Assembly (NCBI RefSeq): GCF_032854445.1
Contig: NC_088297.1
Span: forward strand, 13,319,335-13,383,334
Length of the DNA stretch: 64,000 nt
Source: Liolophura sinensis
Lineage: Eukaryota > Mollusca > Polyplacophora > Chitonida > Chitonidae
Reading direction: 5' to 3'
Shown here: positions 11,601-21,678 of the stretch, one piece after another
Layout: every line of letters starts with the position of its first letter
Position numbering within the stretch: position 1 is the first letter of the stretch
Program-made: the position numbers and the translations under genes
The notes under the pieces: model-generated
Databases searched by the model: none
Told to the model about the DNA's origin: nothing
What the model saw: the letters and a program-made list of their open reading frames with translations, nothing else

Positions 11601-14600
11601 CTAATCAAGATGGTTGCACCAGCAGTACACAGGCCAAACGAAAACTCAGTACAACAGCAACCACTTGTAACTGTTCTGAGTCTTTGTATTTAGTTATGCC
11701 TCAGTGGTTGTCCTAACACAACACAATCCTCAGAAATTACATATCACTGCAGATGCACATATACTGGAATTTATCATGCTTTGACATTTTGAGTCCAGTG
11801 TACATATTCTCTATGGCCAGTCAGTAAGCATTTGTTATTTTTGTTGATAAATACATATATATAGATATTAACTTTGTATATACAGTTAATATGCATATAG
11901 GCTCTCGCATGGTAATATTGTATTTAGTTTATAGATATTATCAAAATACCCTGCGTGACCCGTATCATTGTTCCTCATGCGGTAACCGTTCTGGGTTGTA
12001 CAATATGTATACAGCCCATAAAAATGTACCACTCAGATTATTATTGCATACATTAGCCTACACTATTGATTTGTAACCTGTATGTTAAATGATCGAAAGA
12101 GTAATTTACGAATGTTATGTTTTGGTTGGAGGTGAGGGTCAGCTGGCATAGACCAGTATGTCTTGTTATATATGAGATATAACCTGGCATCATAAAATGC
12201 ATTTGTACCCATCATGTGGCTACACTGAGTCATCTAAATTTCTAATGCGAGCCTGGCCCCTTATTAGCCTGGCAACGTACTCGACATTATGTTCAGATGC
12301 CTCTCTTAAACAGGATACCGGTAACCCTGTGACCCTTGGCCTCTCTAGTTGTTACGGTATTGAAAACAGCAACAGAAAACAGACTCAGTGACTCAATATT
12401 ACAATGTAAACAATGTTTTATATATAAAATGAGACGTACAGTTTTACAGACAGTTCAACAACAACAACATAAAAAACATACACATCAGTATTACCGTTCT
12501 TTAAAAGTTTCCAGTTCACCTTTGCATCCCAAGGAACGTATTCCAGGAGATCCAACGTAAAGACCATGGGATAAACACACAATTGACACAAGTCACAGTC
12601 AGGTACTTCGCTAGGTTAGCGAACGCGAAAACAGTATGTAGCGATTTGTTTTTATATATATATATCTTCTTAACGATACAGATATCCCAGTTCCAAATCA
12701 CACCATTTACTACAGGGGAAAGCACAATATTGGTAGCGTGAATCACCCAGTGTCGAACTCTGGAACAATATCTGTATACTGCTGGAGACGTTCGCTACTA
12801 TGGATTCTTTTGAATGTCAGCTCGGTCAGTCCGTGTCATTCAGTAGTATGTTTGGGAAAACCACTAGTTAGCTCTGAACTTCGAATAACCAAGAAAAGTC
12901 CGATTTTTAAGGTTCAACAAACAGCAGCAACAGTTTTATTAAAATAGAGTGACAGGAGTATGTTGATATATATATATAGGTAAAAGTGCCAGTACTGTGT
13001 ACAAGCACAACATCTGTACTTCAGATGGTTCAGATAACTGTGTTAGGGATATCTCAGAAAGGTATTAAACCTAGTACTGCTGTGATAGTGGTATGTCCTA
13101 CTGGTGTCATATAGACAATATGTCCGCCATGTGTGGGGACATTATCCGTAAATAATACTTTCAGGTCTTCTCTGGGAGTAACAGTTCCAGAATTGGTCCA
13201 GTAATAACTTGGGAAAACAAGTTCCAAATTCTGGGACTCGGCGTCTCACTGTGCCGAAACTGGGAATCCCAGTCCCACTATTGCTCAGGGGCACTTATGC
13301 ACAAATTCTCCCAGTATAAATGTTTCAGCTCATACTTGGGAATTATAAAATTTTGGTCCAGAAAATCCCAGTGACAAACTATTGAGATATACTGTCTCAA
13401 TCATGGTTGGGAATATCAGTCTCACAGCCTGGGAAAGTCAGTCCCACAGCCTGGGAACACTTGTGTCACAATTTGGAACTAGCAGTCCCACTGTCTCTAG
13501 GTATGCTCTAAAGCTGAAATCCCACTGCAGTGCTGACAACTTATCTAGCTACCACTTCACACTGCTTATATACATGTAAAATACCTGCCTTAGAAAGCTA
13601 ACTAGGTGGAAATTTAGATGTTAACACGACGGTGGTCCGAGATCATCTGGGACTAAAAAGTGGGAATTTGCCCGGTATTTATAGTCTCCGCTCATAAATA
13701 TTCATGAGTACCAAGGCTGGTACTCAGAGCACTGATTGGCTAATACCAAAGTAACAACATCTGTGTATAGAAATACTATACATGTACATGCGTATCTAAT
13801 GTCATGGCACATTTTTCTTTCTTTTCTTAATAATGGAAAGATGAACAATAACTTGCAGGTAGAAAGAAGATGAGCCTGTGGAGTGAAACTATTTACTTTC
13901 GCAAATACAAGTTAATGCCCCTTTTGAAACTCTTCAATATGAGTTTAACACTAAAGGATGTCGTAAAGTAGACAACCTCGTCTAGCGGCAGTTCCCCGTG
14001 AACGACGATCGTGCGCGGCGAAGCAACAACAACAACCACAAAAAAAAATGATTTAGTGTCTTAAACTTGGTACAAAGGACGTTTTATGCCAAAATCATGC
14101 CACAGTCAGTGAGTACTAATGTTGTTTTCACTGGAAAGATGCCGTACGTGGTTTGTTACAGCAAAAATATGTCCAAAAGTAATGGAAACTCTACTCGAAT
14201 TTGTCACTTCAAAATATTAACAATGGCGGATGTTTCGCCAAACTTAAGGTCGCTAAAAAAAACTGTTGTTTGCAACCTAGTCAAACAATATCTGATCACC
14301 AAGCTTGGAGAGAAACTCCTTCAACATGTCAGTGTATTATACGTGAAATATGGTGTTCTAATTAAGTCATCAAATGTTAATATTCTTACGTTGGAAGGGA
14401 CAGAGGTCCACGGAAACTATGTCCTTCAAAAGTTACATTAAGGCGCCAAAAACAACTTGCTCTCATGAGTCCACAAAATATCCTGTCTCTGTATGTTACA
14501 AAAAAAAAACAAAAAACATATATACATATTTCAAAATATTCCACAAAAATTCTAATTTAATTTGAGGATATGTCTAACCCATAAAAATTTACATTCTACT

Positions 14601-16405
14601 GGTAAAACCTGTGTCTACGTTATGGACAAGGCAGAAAATTAACCCCTAACCTACCATGCAATTATATGAAATCATATACTGTCTCCAACAAAATCGCCAC
14701 AAGTACACAGGTTACACAGAACTGGAACAGTCAAGCCTTTGAATGACGTCACACCCGCAGAGCACAACACAGGGTAAATACAGGCATGGAGGTATAATCC
14801 ACTTTAGAACGGTCACAGCTCCCGCAGAAACTCACAAACTAGCCGTTCAGAGACGTAGAGTAATGTCACCTTGTGGCAGAACGAACGTCCTTTGTGCAAA
14901 ACTGAAAACTTCAGTTTAGAGTCCTTGACAACCTTGTCGGTCAGGTGAGGTCAGCGTGTTAAACAAACTACACAGTCAACACTGTATAATCATAATAAAG
15001 ATCCGAACACCAATAAACGTGACTTCCGCAGAAATTCACATAAACCAGACATCAGTACAACTGTGGTACACAAACGGTGCCAGCATAAAAATCTGTCCTC
15101 CCAAATGAAACTGGCATCACCAGCTCATATCAAAATAATGGACTCGATACGAGAGCGTCGCATACTCTCCTGGCTCCCAGTGGATGCAGCAAAAATACCT
15201 CCCCTCTCTGCACAGAAAACACGGCTTATATACGTTCCAGGTGGATTCAACTATTTTTAAACACAGAATTAACAGCCAATGAACAGCCAATAAAATAAAC
15301 AAAGCATTGAACAAGGTGCTTTCCATCCGGTCCGCGCTGTACATATATAACAGGGCCTGTTATGCTTTCACAAAGATCCGCAGACTAACAGTACATGAAA
15401 ACGTTAAATAGTCATACATAACATAGTATTGACTATATTGCAATCATTGTTAGCATGATGTCACTTGGTTTCTAGATGTCATGCTTAAACGTTACATGCA
15501 TTATGGTCTGACTGTCAGGCTGACCTCTCAACTTCAACCTACCTTGACCTACATGTATGTGTACAGGTCACTGTGTACACATATGGACACACATGTAACA
15601 TGTCTATTATATAATTGGGTTAATAATCATGTCCAACACCTTAACTTGTTTAACTTACCTGTTATGACCATATGGCGCTTCTATTAAGTCTTTGTAAGCT
15701 AAGTTCTAAATTATTTACTCATTAATACTTGAAAGCTCTAGTAGCTCTCCTGATTCCCTCCAAGACAGCCGAGCAGTCAAGACGTGTTTTGCTAAGATCA
15801 CAGCCAGTCTTCATTCATTTCACCCAGGTGCTGTACCGTCTTGACTGCCAGACGTTACCCTCCAGGCTGCTTCTCCTTGTGAGTCCCTCAGCGGGAACAC
15901 TATCCAAACTCAGAAGGAAGGGAAAGGAACATATTTACAGATACCCCTACTCTTATACTGATTACCTCTGTCTCAAATAATAAATTCTCAGGCTGTGGCA
16001 CTTGTGAAAACCCACCAGAGCATTTGCGTTCTTTGTCCAGCATATATTTAACACTTGTTCCCCCAAAAGCCAGTCACGTGTCCACCCGACAACGTAAGAT
16101 AGTCTCGTAGGTGATTCAACCGCAGACAAACAGGTCTTACACTTACACGGTACACACATGAGGTTTTGAGGTGCCGAATAGGAGTCCGTGGGTCCGTGGG
16201 ACCTTCTAATGCTTTGAAAGACTAGAAAACCAACAACGCCAGCCAAGAGCATCAAAACCAACGTCAGTAAGATGCAGCGAACACTTTTGGTGTACGAAGG
16301 TTTGTGTCTAGGAGTTCTTCTGCCAACACGGTCCTGTTCCACATCGGTATCTGCCGACAACGTCTGTGTCACACGACGCGGCAAAGCCTTCTCCGCGGAT
16401 GCCAT
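8690..16405 (-). CDS. TNF-superfamily ligand (five exons, 269 aa)
   Basis: Type II membrane cytokine. Exons in transcription order are 16405-16147, 11363-11333, 10045-10011, 9829-9755 and 9099-8690. Every junction has GT-AG ends, and phases 1, 2, 1, 1 agree, giving 810 nt with one stop at the end. Residues 1-42 are cytosolic and basic, and 43-64 form the membrane anchor (ILLTLVLMLLAGVVGFLVF). Residues 87-109 form a short alpha-helical stalk (KAAQDLEQEKN). The TNF homology domain runs from about residue 120 (SSAFLFLDY) to 269. It includes NGVYKVYSQVTF, the family's most conserved strand pair, and ends FFGLSKQ, a typical TNF C-terminus. Two cysteines (CSK near the middle, and the HWC segment) could form the usual disulphide. 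The orthology group (TNF/TRAIL/Eiger-like) cannot be set by eye, and receptor binding is inferred. Intron 1 is about 4.8 kb. Confidence 0.93.
10745..10968 (-). repeat. Main-family SINE, near full length, in TNF intron
   Basis: On the minus strand it includes ATGACTCAGGAGCCTCTCAC and GAGTTCAAGTCCAGCTCATG (B-box side of the head), the body, the TGAAATATT core and the ATAAATATA tail. It lies between TNF exons 2 and 3. Confidence 0.9.
13190..13510. repeat. Degenerate short tandem repeat around CAGTCCCACAGCCTGGGAA
   Basis: The words TGGGA, CAGTCCCAC and CCTGGGAA recur every 20-27 bp across about 300 bp inside TNF intron 1. Period and phase are irregular, as in an old minisatellite. Confidence 0.5.
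13600..16146. other. TNF intron 1, remainder
   Basis: The stretch holds a 124-aa plus-strand frame (14067-14441) with no recognisable domain and no good splice context. I see no other structure. Confidence 0.5.
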
Positions 16406-16407
16406 AC

Positions 16408-16416
16408 CTACACCAT
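16408..16416 (-). promoter_or_regulatory. Minimal uORF (Met-Val-stop) before the TNF start
   Basis: Reading toward the TNF start, ATG-GTG-TAG is followed by two bases and then the TNF ATG. If the transcript includes it, ribosomes would have to terminate and reinitiate, or leaky-scan, to reach the ligand frame. That is a common way of damping cytokine translation (inference). Confidence 0.5.
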
Positions 16417-16493
16417 GCTGCTGGTCTCACTACTGACGAACTAGAAGTGGGCAAACTGGGCTTTGCCACGCACGTGAGTGGGCTTAGAAGAGC

Positions 16494-16521
16494 TTGTTGG
16501 ACTCAATCAGATCTTACAAAC
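16494..16521 (+). repeat. Dispersed repeat segment (mate at 40721-40753)
   Basis: The segment beginning TTGTTGGACTCAATCAGATC matches the minus strand of 40721-40753 almost perfectly apart from a 3-4 base insertion there. It is part of an unnamed dispersed repeat; its limits were not found. Confidence 0.55.
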
Positions 16522-16923
16522 AAAGCATGGCAGGGCGTCATTCGACCAATCAAATGGCACAATACAAAGCCCAAATTCACAGCGAAGTAGAAAATGGTGA
16601 AACAACAACCACGTGTATATTATTTACACATACGTACAGCTATACATGTAGATTAGGTACCTGTGTGCAGTACTGGTGTGGTACCGAGCATTTATAGTTT
16701 AATAATAACATATTTTTATTAATGCATGTACCTTATAGCATGAAAAAAATCATTTAATCGCATTTGGTTCGCCTTTAAACGTGTGAATTTTAAACCTTGA
16801 AATTCCGACTGGGGATCAGGATTCATATATTGTTTCGAGCACCCGGGATCCTGGCAGTGACCAGTACGTCATAAGTAACAGAGAGGTAAATGGACCTAAA
16901 TGCTGATTTTTCTGGTGCAGCAA

Positions 16924-16937
16924 TACACCGATCCATT
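16924..16937 (+). repeat. 14-bp motif, left member of an inverted pair
   Basis: TACACCGATCCATT. Its exact reverse complement is at 21180-21193. The pair brackets the SWIM-YqaJ and THAP genes, each copy lying 70-195 bp upstream of a start codon. It could be a terminal or subterminal inverted repeat of a transposon, or a shared binding site in the two promoters. Confidence 0.7.
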
Positions 16938-17003
16938 TCCGCCGCGTAGGCCACGCCTCCCTTGCCGACGCCATAGCAACGCCCAAGGTCGGACATAAAA
17001 TGT

Positions 17004-17014
17004 AAACATGGCGG
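17004..17014 (+). promoter_or_regulatory. YY1-like element over the SWIM-YqaJ start codon
   Basis: AACATGGCGGC fits the animal YY1 consensus (AAnATGGCGGC) that often sits at or just after the start site of TATA-less promoters. An X-box-like half site (CCATAGCAAC) lies 24-33 bp upstream. Motif match only. Confidence 0.35.
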
Positions 17015-19575
17015 CCGGTTCAAATTTCAACTTGCTGCCTCAGGAAATTTCTACCGATTATTTTGGCGATGCCAACGATTTAACCAAGCGTGCCAAAGAG
17101 AGGGGGTATAATTTTTTCGTTAATGGTTACGTTCATGCGCTCAAAGTGAACAGTTCCAGTAAAAATATTGTCGATATCAGTGCTAAATGCTATCGTTCTG
17201 TGAGGAAAAGCGAGCAACCTCATCGAATTGACATGACTATTCATACCCAGGAGAGAAGAATCACGGACAGCCATTGTTCATGTAAAGCTGGGTATGTGTG
17301 CTTTTCCTGTTTATGTATTGAATTGGTGTATAATTATAAATATCTTGTAATGTTCATAAATGTAGATTTAAGTTTAACATGCCGCGGCAGGTATTTTAAC
17401 TGTTGTCGTTGTTGTTTCGACGTTAGCCTTGGATTTAGACTTATAGTTTGTCATCCAAAGCGCGTTGGCGCCTTCAATTTTGTTGTATACGTTATAAAAT
17501 AAAATCTGTACCATAGAAACTAATAGAGACCTAGCTTGTACTTCTAATTCTGAGGTTAAGACTGTCCAGCGATGGTTCACTTACGTTGTATATTTGCATA
17601 CTACGAAAAAATGCTGTTGAGCCCATAACTTAACTCACACTAGTGTTATGGTACCGGTATCTTCTTTTTCATTTTTACAGAATAACTGGGCTATGTTCTC
17701 ATGCTGTTAGCGTCGTCTACACAGTTGGCCACTATAAACGTTTGGGACTGAAAGATATCCCTTCACAGCTGGCTTGTACCAGTTTGCCTCAACAGTGGCA
17801 CAAACCGCGGGGCCCAAAGATCAATGCCGAGCCCGTAGCTGCAATAGTTTTCGCTAAACCAAGGCCAACACCTCGCCGAAAAAGGCCAGTGTGTTGTTCT
17901 ATACCAACACTTAGGTAATTATTAACTGCAGTGTGAACAGCAGTGTAAAATCCTTCCTCTCATCAGTGACCAGCCTGTGCAGCCCAGTTTATTGGCCTGT
18001 AGAGCATCACTAATTGGCTGAGAGAACCAGGTTAAACCCTTTGTCAATTCAGTAGGAGCTGCTGTTAGGGTAACCTCTCTGTTTAAATTCCTCAGTCTGA
18101 CACTGTTTATCGCACTTATTAATATTTAGAAGTTCCCTCTTGGCAAAGTCTCTGATCAATTTATTGTTTTCCTCTTCCAGCTGCCTGATTCTTGCAACCA
18201 TGGAGAACACATCCAACTCAGAATAGACTGAAATGGTAAATAGTGAACAGGATTGATTAACTGACTGGGCAGTAATGCAATTAAATAGCTACTGGAAAAT
18301 TTCTCACAACAACGAAACTCAGTTTGGAATGAGATGGATATTCCCCGTTTCCAGAGTATGGAGTTATCTTTCCTTTAGACCCGGTATCTGCCTTCTGTCG
18401 TGTCCCACAGTGACCACATACTAAGCATACCATCTTTCAACTGTCTGGCTTTACAATATGAAATAGGGAGTATTCACCCACTACAAGGGAAGTAAAGGTG
18501 TCACTCTCAGTACAGTGGAGACCTCTGTTTCATTGACTAAGAAAGCCAGATAGGTATTCATGGGATTTTGTTTTTGTCAGTCCGTGAGATAGAGGTCTCC
18601 AGTGGACTGTGAATATTCCCCATTAGAACAGATGTTACTAAGGGCAAATAACTCCTTATTCTGCAAATGGGGAATACTGTCTGAAATATTTACTCTCCTT
18701 TCAGTGTTTCCTGCACTTTCATTCCTTGTGATATTAAACCTATACATTTCATATTTCAGCTTTCACATTACAGAGATGTACCAAATCTTGCACCAAAGAC
18801 GACAACTTGTGGAAGAACTGTATTTCCCCAACCCAACAATGAAATGCAGCCAGCCATTAACAATCAGATGTGCAGCCTTATCAACGCAATATTTGGCACA
18901 ACTCAAGAAGAGGCTGAAAAAATTGAGATGTCAACACGGGACCAAGCAGACAGCGCTATGTGGTTTGAGGAAAGACGAAATGGTCTGACAGCTTCACAGT
19001 TTGCAAAAATTTGTAAAAGGAAAAAGGATATCAATGAAAAATTCATTAACAGTTTATTTGGAGAAGTTAATACCTTTACATCTCCAGCAACATCGTATGG
19101 TAGGGCCAATGAATCTGTTGCCAAGCAAGTATACTTGGCCAAAAATACAAACATTCACATTCATGACTGCGGGCTGGTTGTCAATCCACAATTCTCGTTT
19201 TTAGCTGCAACACCTGATGGTAAAATTTGTATCAATGGCCAGACGGGAATACTTGAAATAAAATGTCCTTACTCAGCCAGAGATTTGACGATTTCAGAAG
19301 CTGCAAATACAGTTCCAAATTTCTGTCTAGTGAAACTGGGAACAAGTCATACCTTAAACCAGAATCATGACTACTATTTTCAGGTGCAAGGGCAACTGTT
19401 GGTAACTGGAGCTCCTTTTTGCTTATTTCTGGTGTATACAAAGAAAGACATGTTTGAAGAACAAATACTGCCCAATTTAAATTTCAGGACAGATATGTAC
19501 AAGAAGTTGTTGAGGTTTTACTCTCAGTATGGCCCGAAGAGTATATCATTACATTCTCCTAGTGGAAGTGAATAG
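17008..19575 (+). CDS. SWIM zinc-finger + YqaJ-type nuclease protein (three exons, 439 aa)
   Basis: Exons are 17008-17291, 17681-17914 and 18774-19575. Splice sites are G|GTATGT, TTTTTACAG|A, AG|GTAATT and CATTACAG|A. Phases 2 and 2 agree, giving 1320 nt with a single terminal stop. The SWIM finger (CxC...CxH) is split by intron 1: C90-S-C92, then C100-S-H102. The YqaJ/PD-(D/E)xK nuclease domain occupies about residues 230-425. Candidate catalytic residues are E286 (GRANE), D321 (ATPDG), E334 and K336 (LEIKC), and Q376/Q378 (FQVQGQ). All expected motifs are present, so the enzyme could be active. YqaJ domains resemble phage recombination exonucleases. In animals they are found in many SWIM-containing proteins and, as I recall, in the accessory protein of ISL2EU/IS4EU DNA transposons. 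The opposite strand carries the THAP gene, with interleaved exons. Confidence 0.9.
17988..17993 (-). terminator. Candidate poly(A) signal of the THAP gene
   Basis: AATAAA on the minus strand, 56 bp past the THAP stop and still inside intron 2 of the SWIM-YqaJ gene. If used, the THAP transcript would end before reaching the sense exon 17681-17914. Confidence 0.5.
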
Positions 19576-20985
19576 GACATACTTACTCTGTTCTTCAGTC
19601 TGGCTTGCAGAATCACAACTGTGAGAAGAACCTTCTGGTGGTGATGAGTCTGTAATATCACTGGGAATTAAGCAAACACAGTCACTATTTACTGTAACAC
19701 ATGTCTTGATTAACTTGTCCAGATTTATAATTTATTACAATCATTATTTCTGTATTCATTTATGTGACCAGATTTATAAATTAACTTGCTACTAATGGCA
19801 AGTGGTGTTGTGTATCCAGATTAAGTAAACTGTGCCAAAGTTCCTATAAGCCTCAATAAATTTTAGCTGGACACTTAACTGTGTGAATATTCAGAGTTAA
19901 TAACACACTAATGAAATACTCTTGGTTATTGTTTACATAATGATAAATATTGTTCATATCAACCTACTGTGATTGCTTATAATAAAATATTAATGTTACC
20001 TATTGCTGGAAACAGATAATGTGTTGTTCTGGGCATATGATACATGGCGGCGTGATTTTCTAAATTCCCCACTTAAAGCATCATTTGGATCAGGATATTC
20101 TTCATTAGGTCCACTGAGAGATATGAAATGCTGCAAGTAAATAAAGACACATATGAGTTGGTATTCGTGAGATTTCATTAAAAGTGAGCGAGTGCTTGGG
20201 TTTAACAACCTAATGAACAGTATTTCAGCCATATACAGACGGTGTCTCCTTGTTGCAGGATGGATTTCCTCCGCTCTTTTAAGGTGCTACAGCTGTACCT
20301 CAGCAAGAGAACTTGCCTAAAAAGACACCCAGCAAGCCCCCTCACCCAGTCACATTATGCTGACACCGGGCCGACCAGTCGCTGCTCTAACCCCACAACA
20401 GCTCCCACTGTTAGAGTTTCTGGTCTGACTAGACCCAGGTTTGACCCTGGATCTCCCAGCCCAGAAGCGGACATGCTAATCAATAATGACAGACTTAACA
20501 TGTTAACGCAATCCCTCCCCTCTCCTATACCCCATAAAATAAAATAAAATAAAAATAAAAAAATATTGCACTTAGGGACGTGTGGACAGTGGAACATTAA
20601 CAAAAGAGTCTAAATTTCGGACACAACTTTGTTACAAGGAATATTCGCAAACGCACATGCACAGGCCTTTTACATGTACAACAACACCACCGCCTTATGA
20701 ATATCTGACAGATAAGCGGCGATGGAGCCTCACAGAAAGTTACCAAGCTTCGACAACCATTACATACATCAAAATAGATTCACTTACCTTTGAACAAATA
20801 TATATATGCTTAGTTATTTTTTCCACGTTGAGATGGGAATGTGGACGGCAACACAAAGCTATCCAGCGCAGGCATTTTTGCAGGTCAGACTTTGGCTTCG
20901 GGAAAGGAATAAATTTAGCTCCTCCTAACTTTTCCGGGTACCTGCTATCAGATTTGCAAGTCCCATATGAACAATGCTTCACCAT
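18049..20985 (-). CDS. THAP-domain protein with C-terminal coiled coil (four exons, 193 aa)
   Basis: Exons in order are 20985-20788, 20130-20000, 19660-19587 and 18227-18049. Junctions are AAG|GTAAGT, TTGCAG|C, AG|GTAACA, TCCCAG|T, A|GTAAGT and ATTTCAG|T, with phases 0, 2, 1. The 582 nt contain one stop. THAP zinc-finger ligands are C5, C10 and the ICSKH pair. The zinc-binding His is the first codon of exon 2, which supports the splice. Conserved landmarks CLRWI and KFIPFPKPK are present, with RPHSHLNV between helix and C-terminus. After a Ser-rich linker containing two (S/C)QTE motifs comes a leucine-zipper-like helix (MVARIRQLEEENNKLIRDF). Such THAP N-termini are common ahead of Harbinger/ISL2EU-type DDE transposases, but no DDE domain follows. 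It is expected to be a nuclear DNA-binding protein. Exon 4 lies inside intron 2 of the SWIM-YqaJ gene, and exon 3 lies 11 bp beyond that gene's stop. Confidence 0.9.
19855..19860 (+). terminator. Candidate poly(A) signal of the SWIM-YqaJ gene
   Basis: AATAAA about 280 bp past the stop. A 3' UTR reaching it would contain the complement of THAP exon 3 (19587-19660), so the two mature transcripts could pair. A second AATAAA lies near 19983. Confidence 0.4.
20240..20567 (+). repeat. Retroposed-looking repeat with (AAAAT)n tail in THAP intron 1
   Basis: About 280 bp of GC-richer, CC-rich sequence with a B-box-like GGTTTGACCCTGG ends in an (AAAAT)n/A-rich tail. The layout is that of a SINE or a retroposed fragment. 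It is not the main SINE family of this window. Confidence 0.5.
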
Positions 20986-21179
20986 TTTCACAAGAGGCAA
21001 ACATTCAGACAGTATATAGGATGTCTTGAGGCTGAGTTTACTTAGACTTCTGCCACCAGTTTCACGCGTCACGCAGTACTGTATCAGCCATGTCGGAGTT
21101 TTGTCCAACCTGTGGGCGGAGCTAAAGGGTGAACGTGTTGTGCAATTTGATTGGCTTATCGCCCGTCAATCATATCGCG

Positions 21180-21193
21180 AATGGATCGGTGTA
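21180..21193 (-). repeat. 14-bp motif, right member of an inverted pair
   Basis: AATGGATCGGTGTA on the plus strand, the exact reverse complement of 16924-16937. It lies about 195 bp upstream of the THAP start codon. Confidence 0.7.
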
Positions 21194-21213
21194 ATAGTTT
21201 AGTTCCCCATTTT

Positions 21214-21230
21214 GCCACTAGGGGGCGTTA
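21214..21230 (+). promoter_or_regulatory. CTCF-like motif
   Basis: GCCACTAGGGGGCGTTA closely matches the core CCAC(T/C)AGGGGGCG recognised by CTCF in bilaterians. It is 20 bp outside the right copy of the inverted 14-bp motif. Motif match only. Confidence 0.4.
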
Positions 21231-21313
21231 TCTGGTAACTCCTGTCCATCCCCCAATTTTATCAGTGGGTGCAGTATTACAAGACAGTGTAATTGCAAAA
21301 CACCGTGGGGTCG

Positions 21314-21364
21314 CTGAGTTAAATTATGATTTAATTATAATTATATAATTACAATTTAACTCAG
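21314..21364. repeat. Inverted repeat, 12-bp perfect arms
   Basis: CTGAGTTAAATT at the left and AATTTAACTCAG at the right, separated by 27 bp of AT-rich, itself near-palindromic sequence. It could form a hairpin and may mark an old element end. Confidence 0.75.
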
Positions 21365-21678
21365 TTATAATTCATGTACAACGCACAGAGCATATTCCTG
21401 CAATCGCTGCCCTTCACAACTATACTTTAACTTCAGTTTCAATTTTGGCTTTCAATACTTGTTTGCAACGTAAAACACGAATCAAATGAATAATATAATC
21501 AACACATGTTTACGTACATGTATGTTGGCACGGTAACTTACAAATCTTGTAGGTAAGGTGCATTAGTCAGGGCTTTAGGTCACCGGGTGTTGTTCTGAGT
21601 GGCTGTGTAAACAAACATATGTTTCATTGACAACTGGGTTCCTCGGCAGTGTATATGTGTAACTGGAGCAGCTTTCCA

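Noticed and set aside
11468-11716. 82-aa plus-strand frame
   Set aside because: Inside TNF intron 1 on the opposite strand, with no family features.
14067-14441. 124-aa plus-strand frame in TNF intron 1
   Set aside because: No recognised domain, no splice sites of quality at its edges, and AT-driven composition.
18602-18988. 128-aa plus-strand frame overlapping the nuclease exon
   Set aside because: Different frame from the YqaJ domain. The acceptor at 18773 and the phase with exon 2 select the other frame.
20582-21019. 145-aa plus-strand frame
   Set aside because: It is the complement of the THAP exon and has no features of its own.
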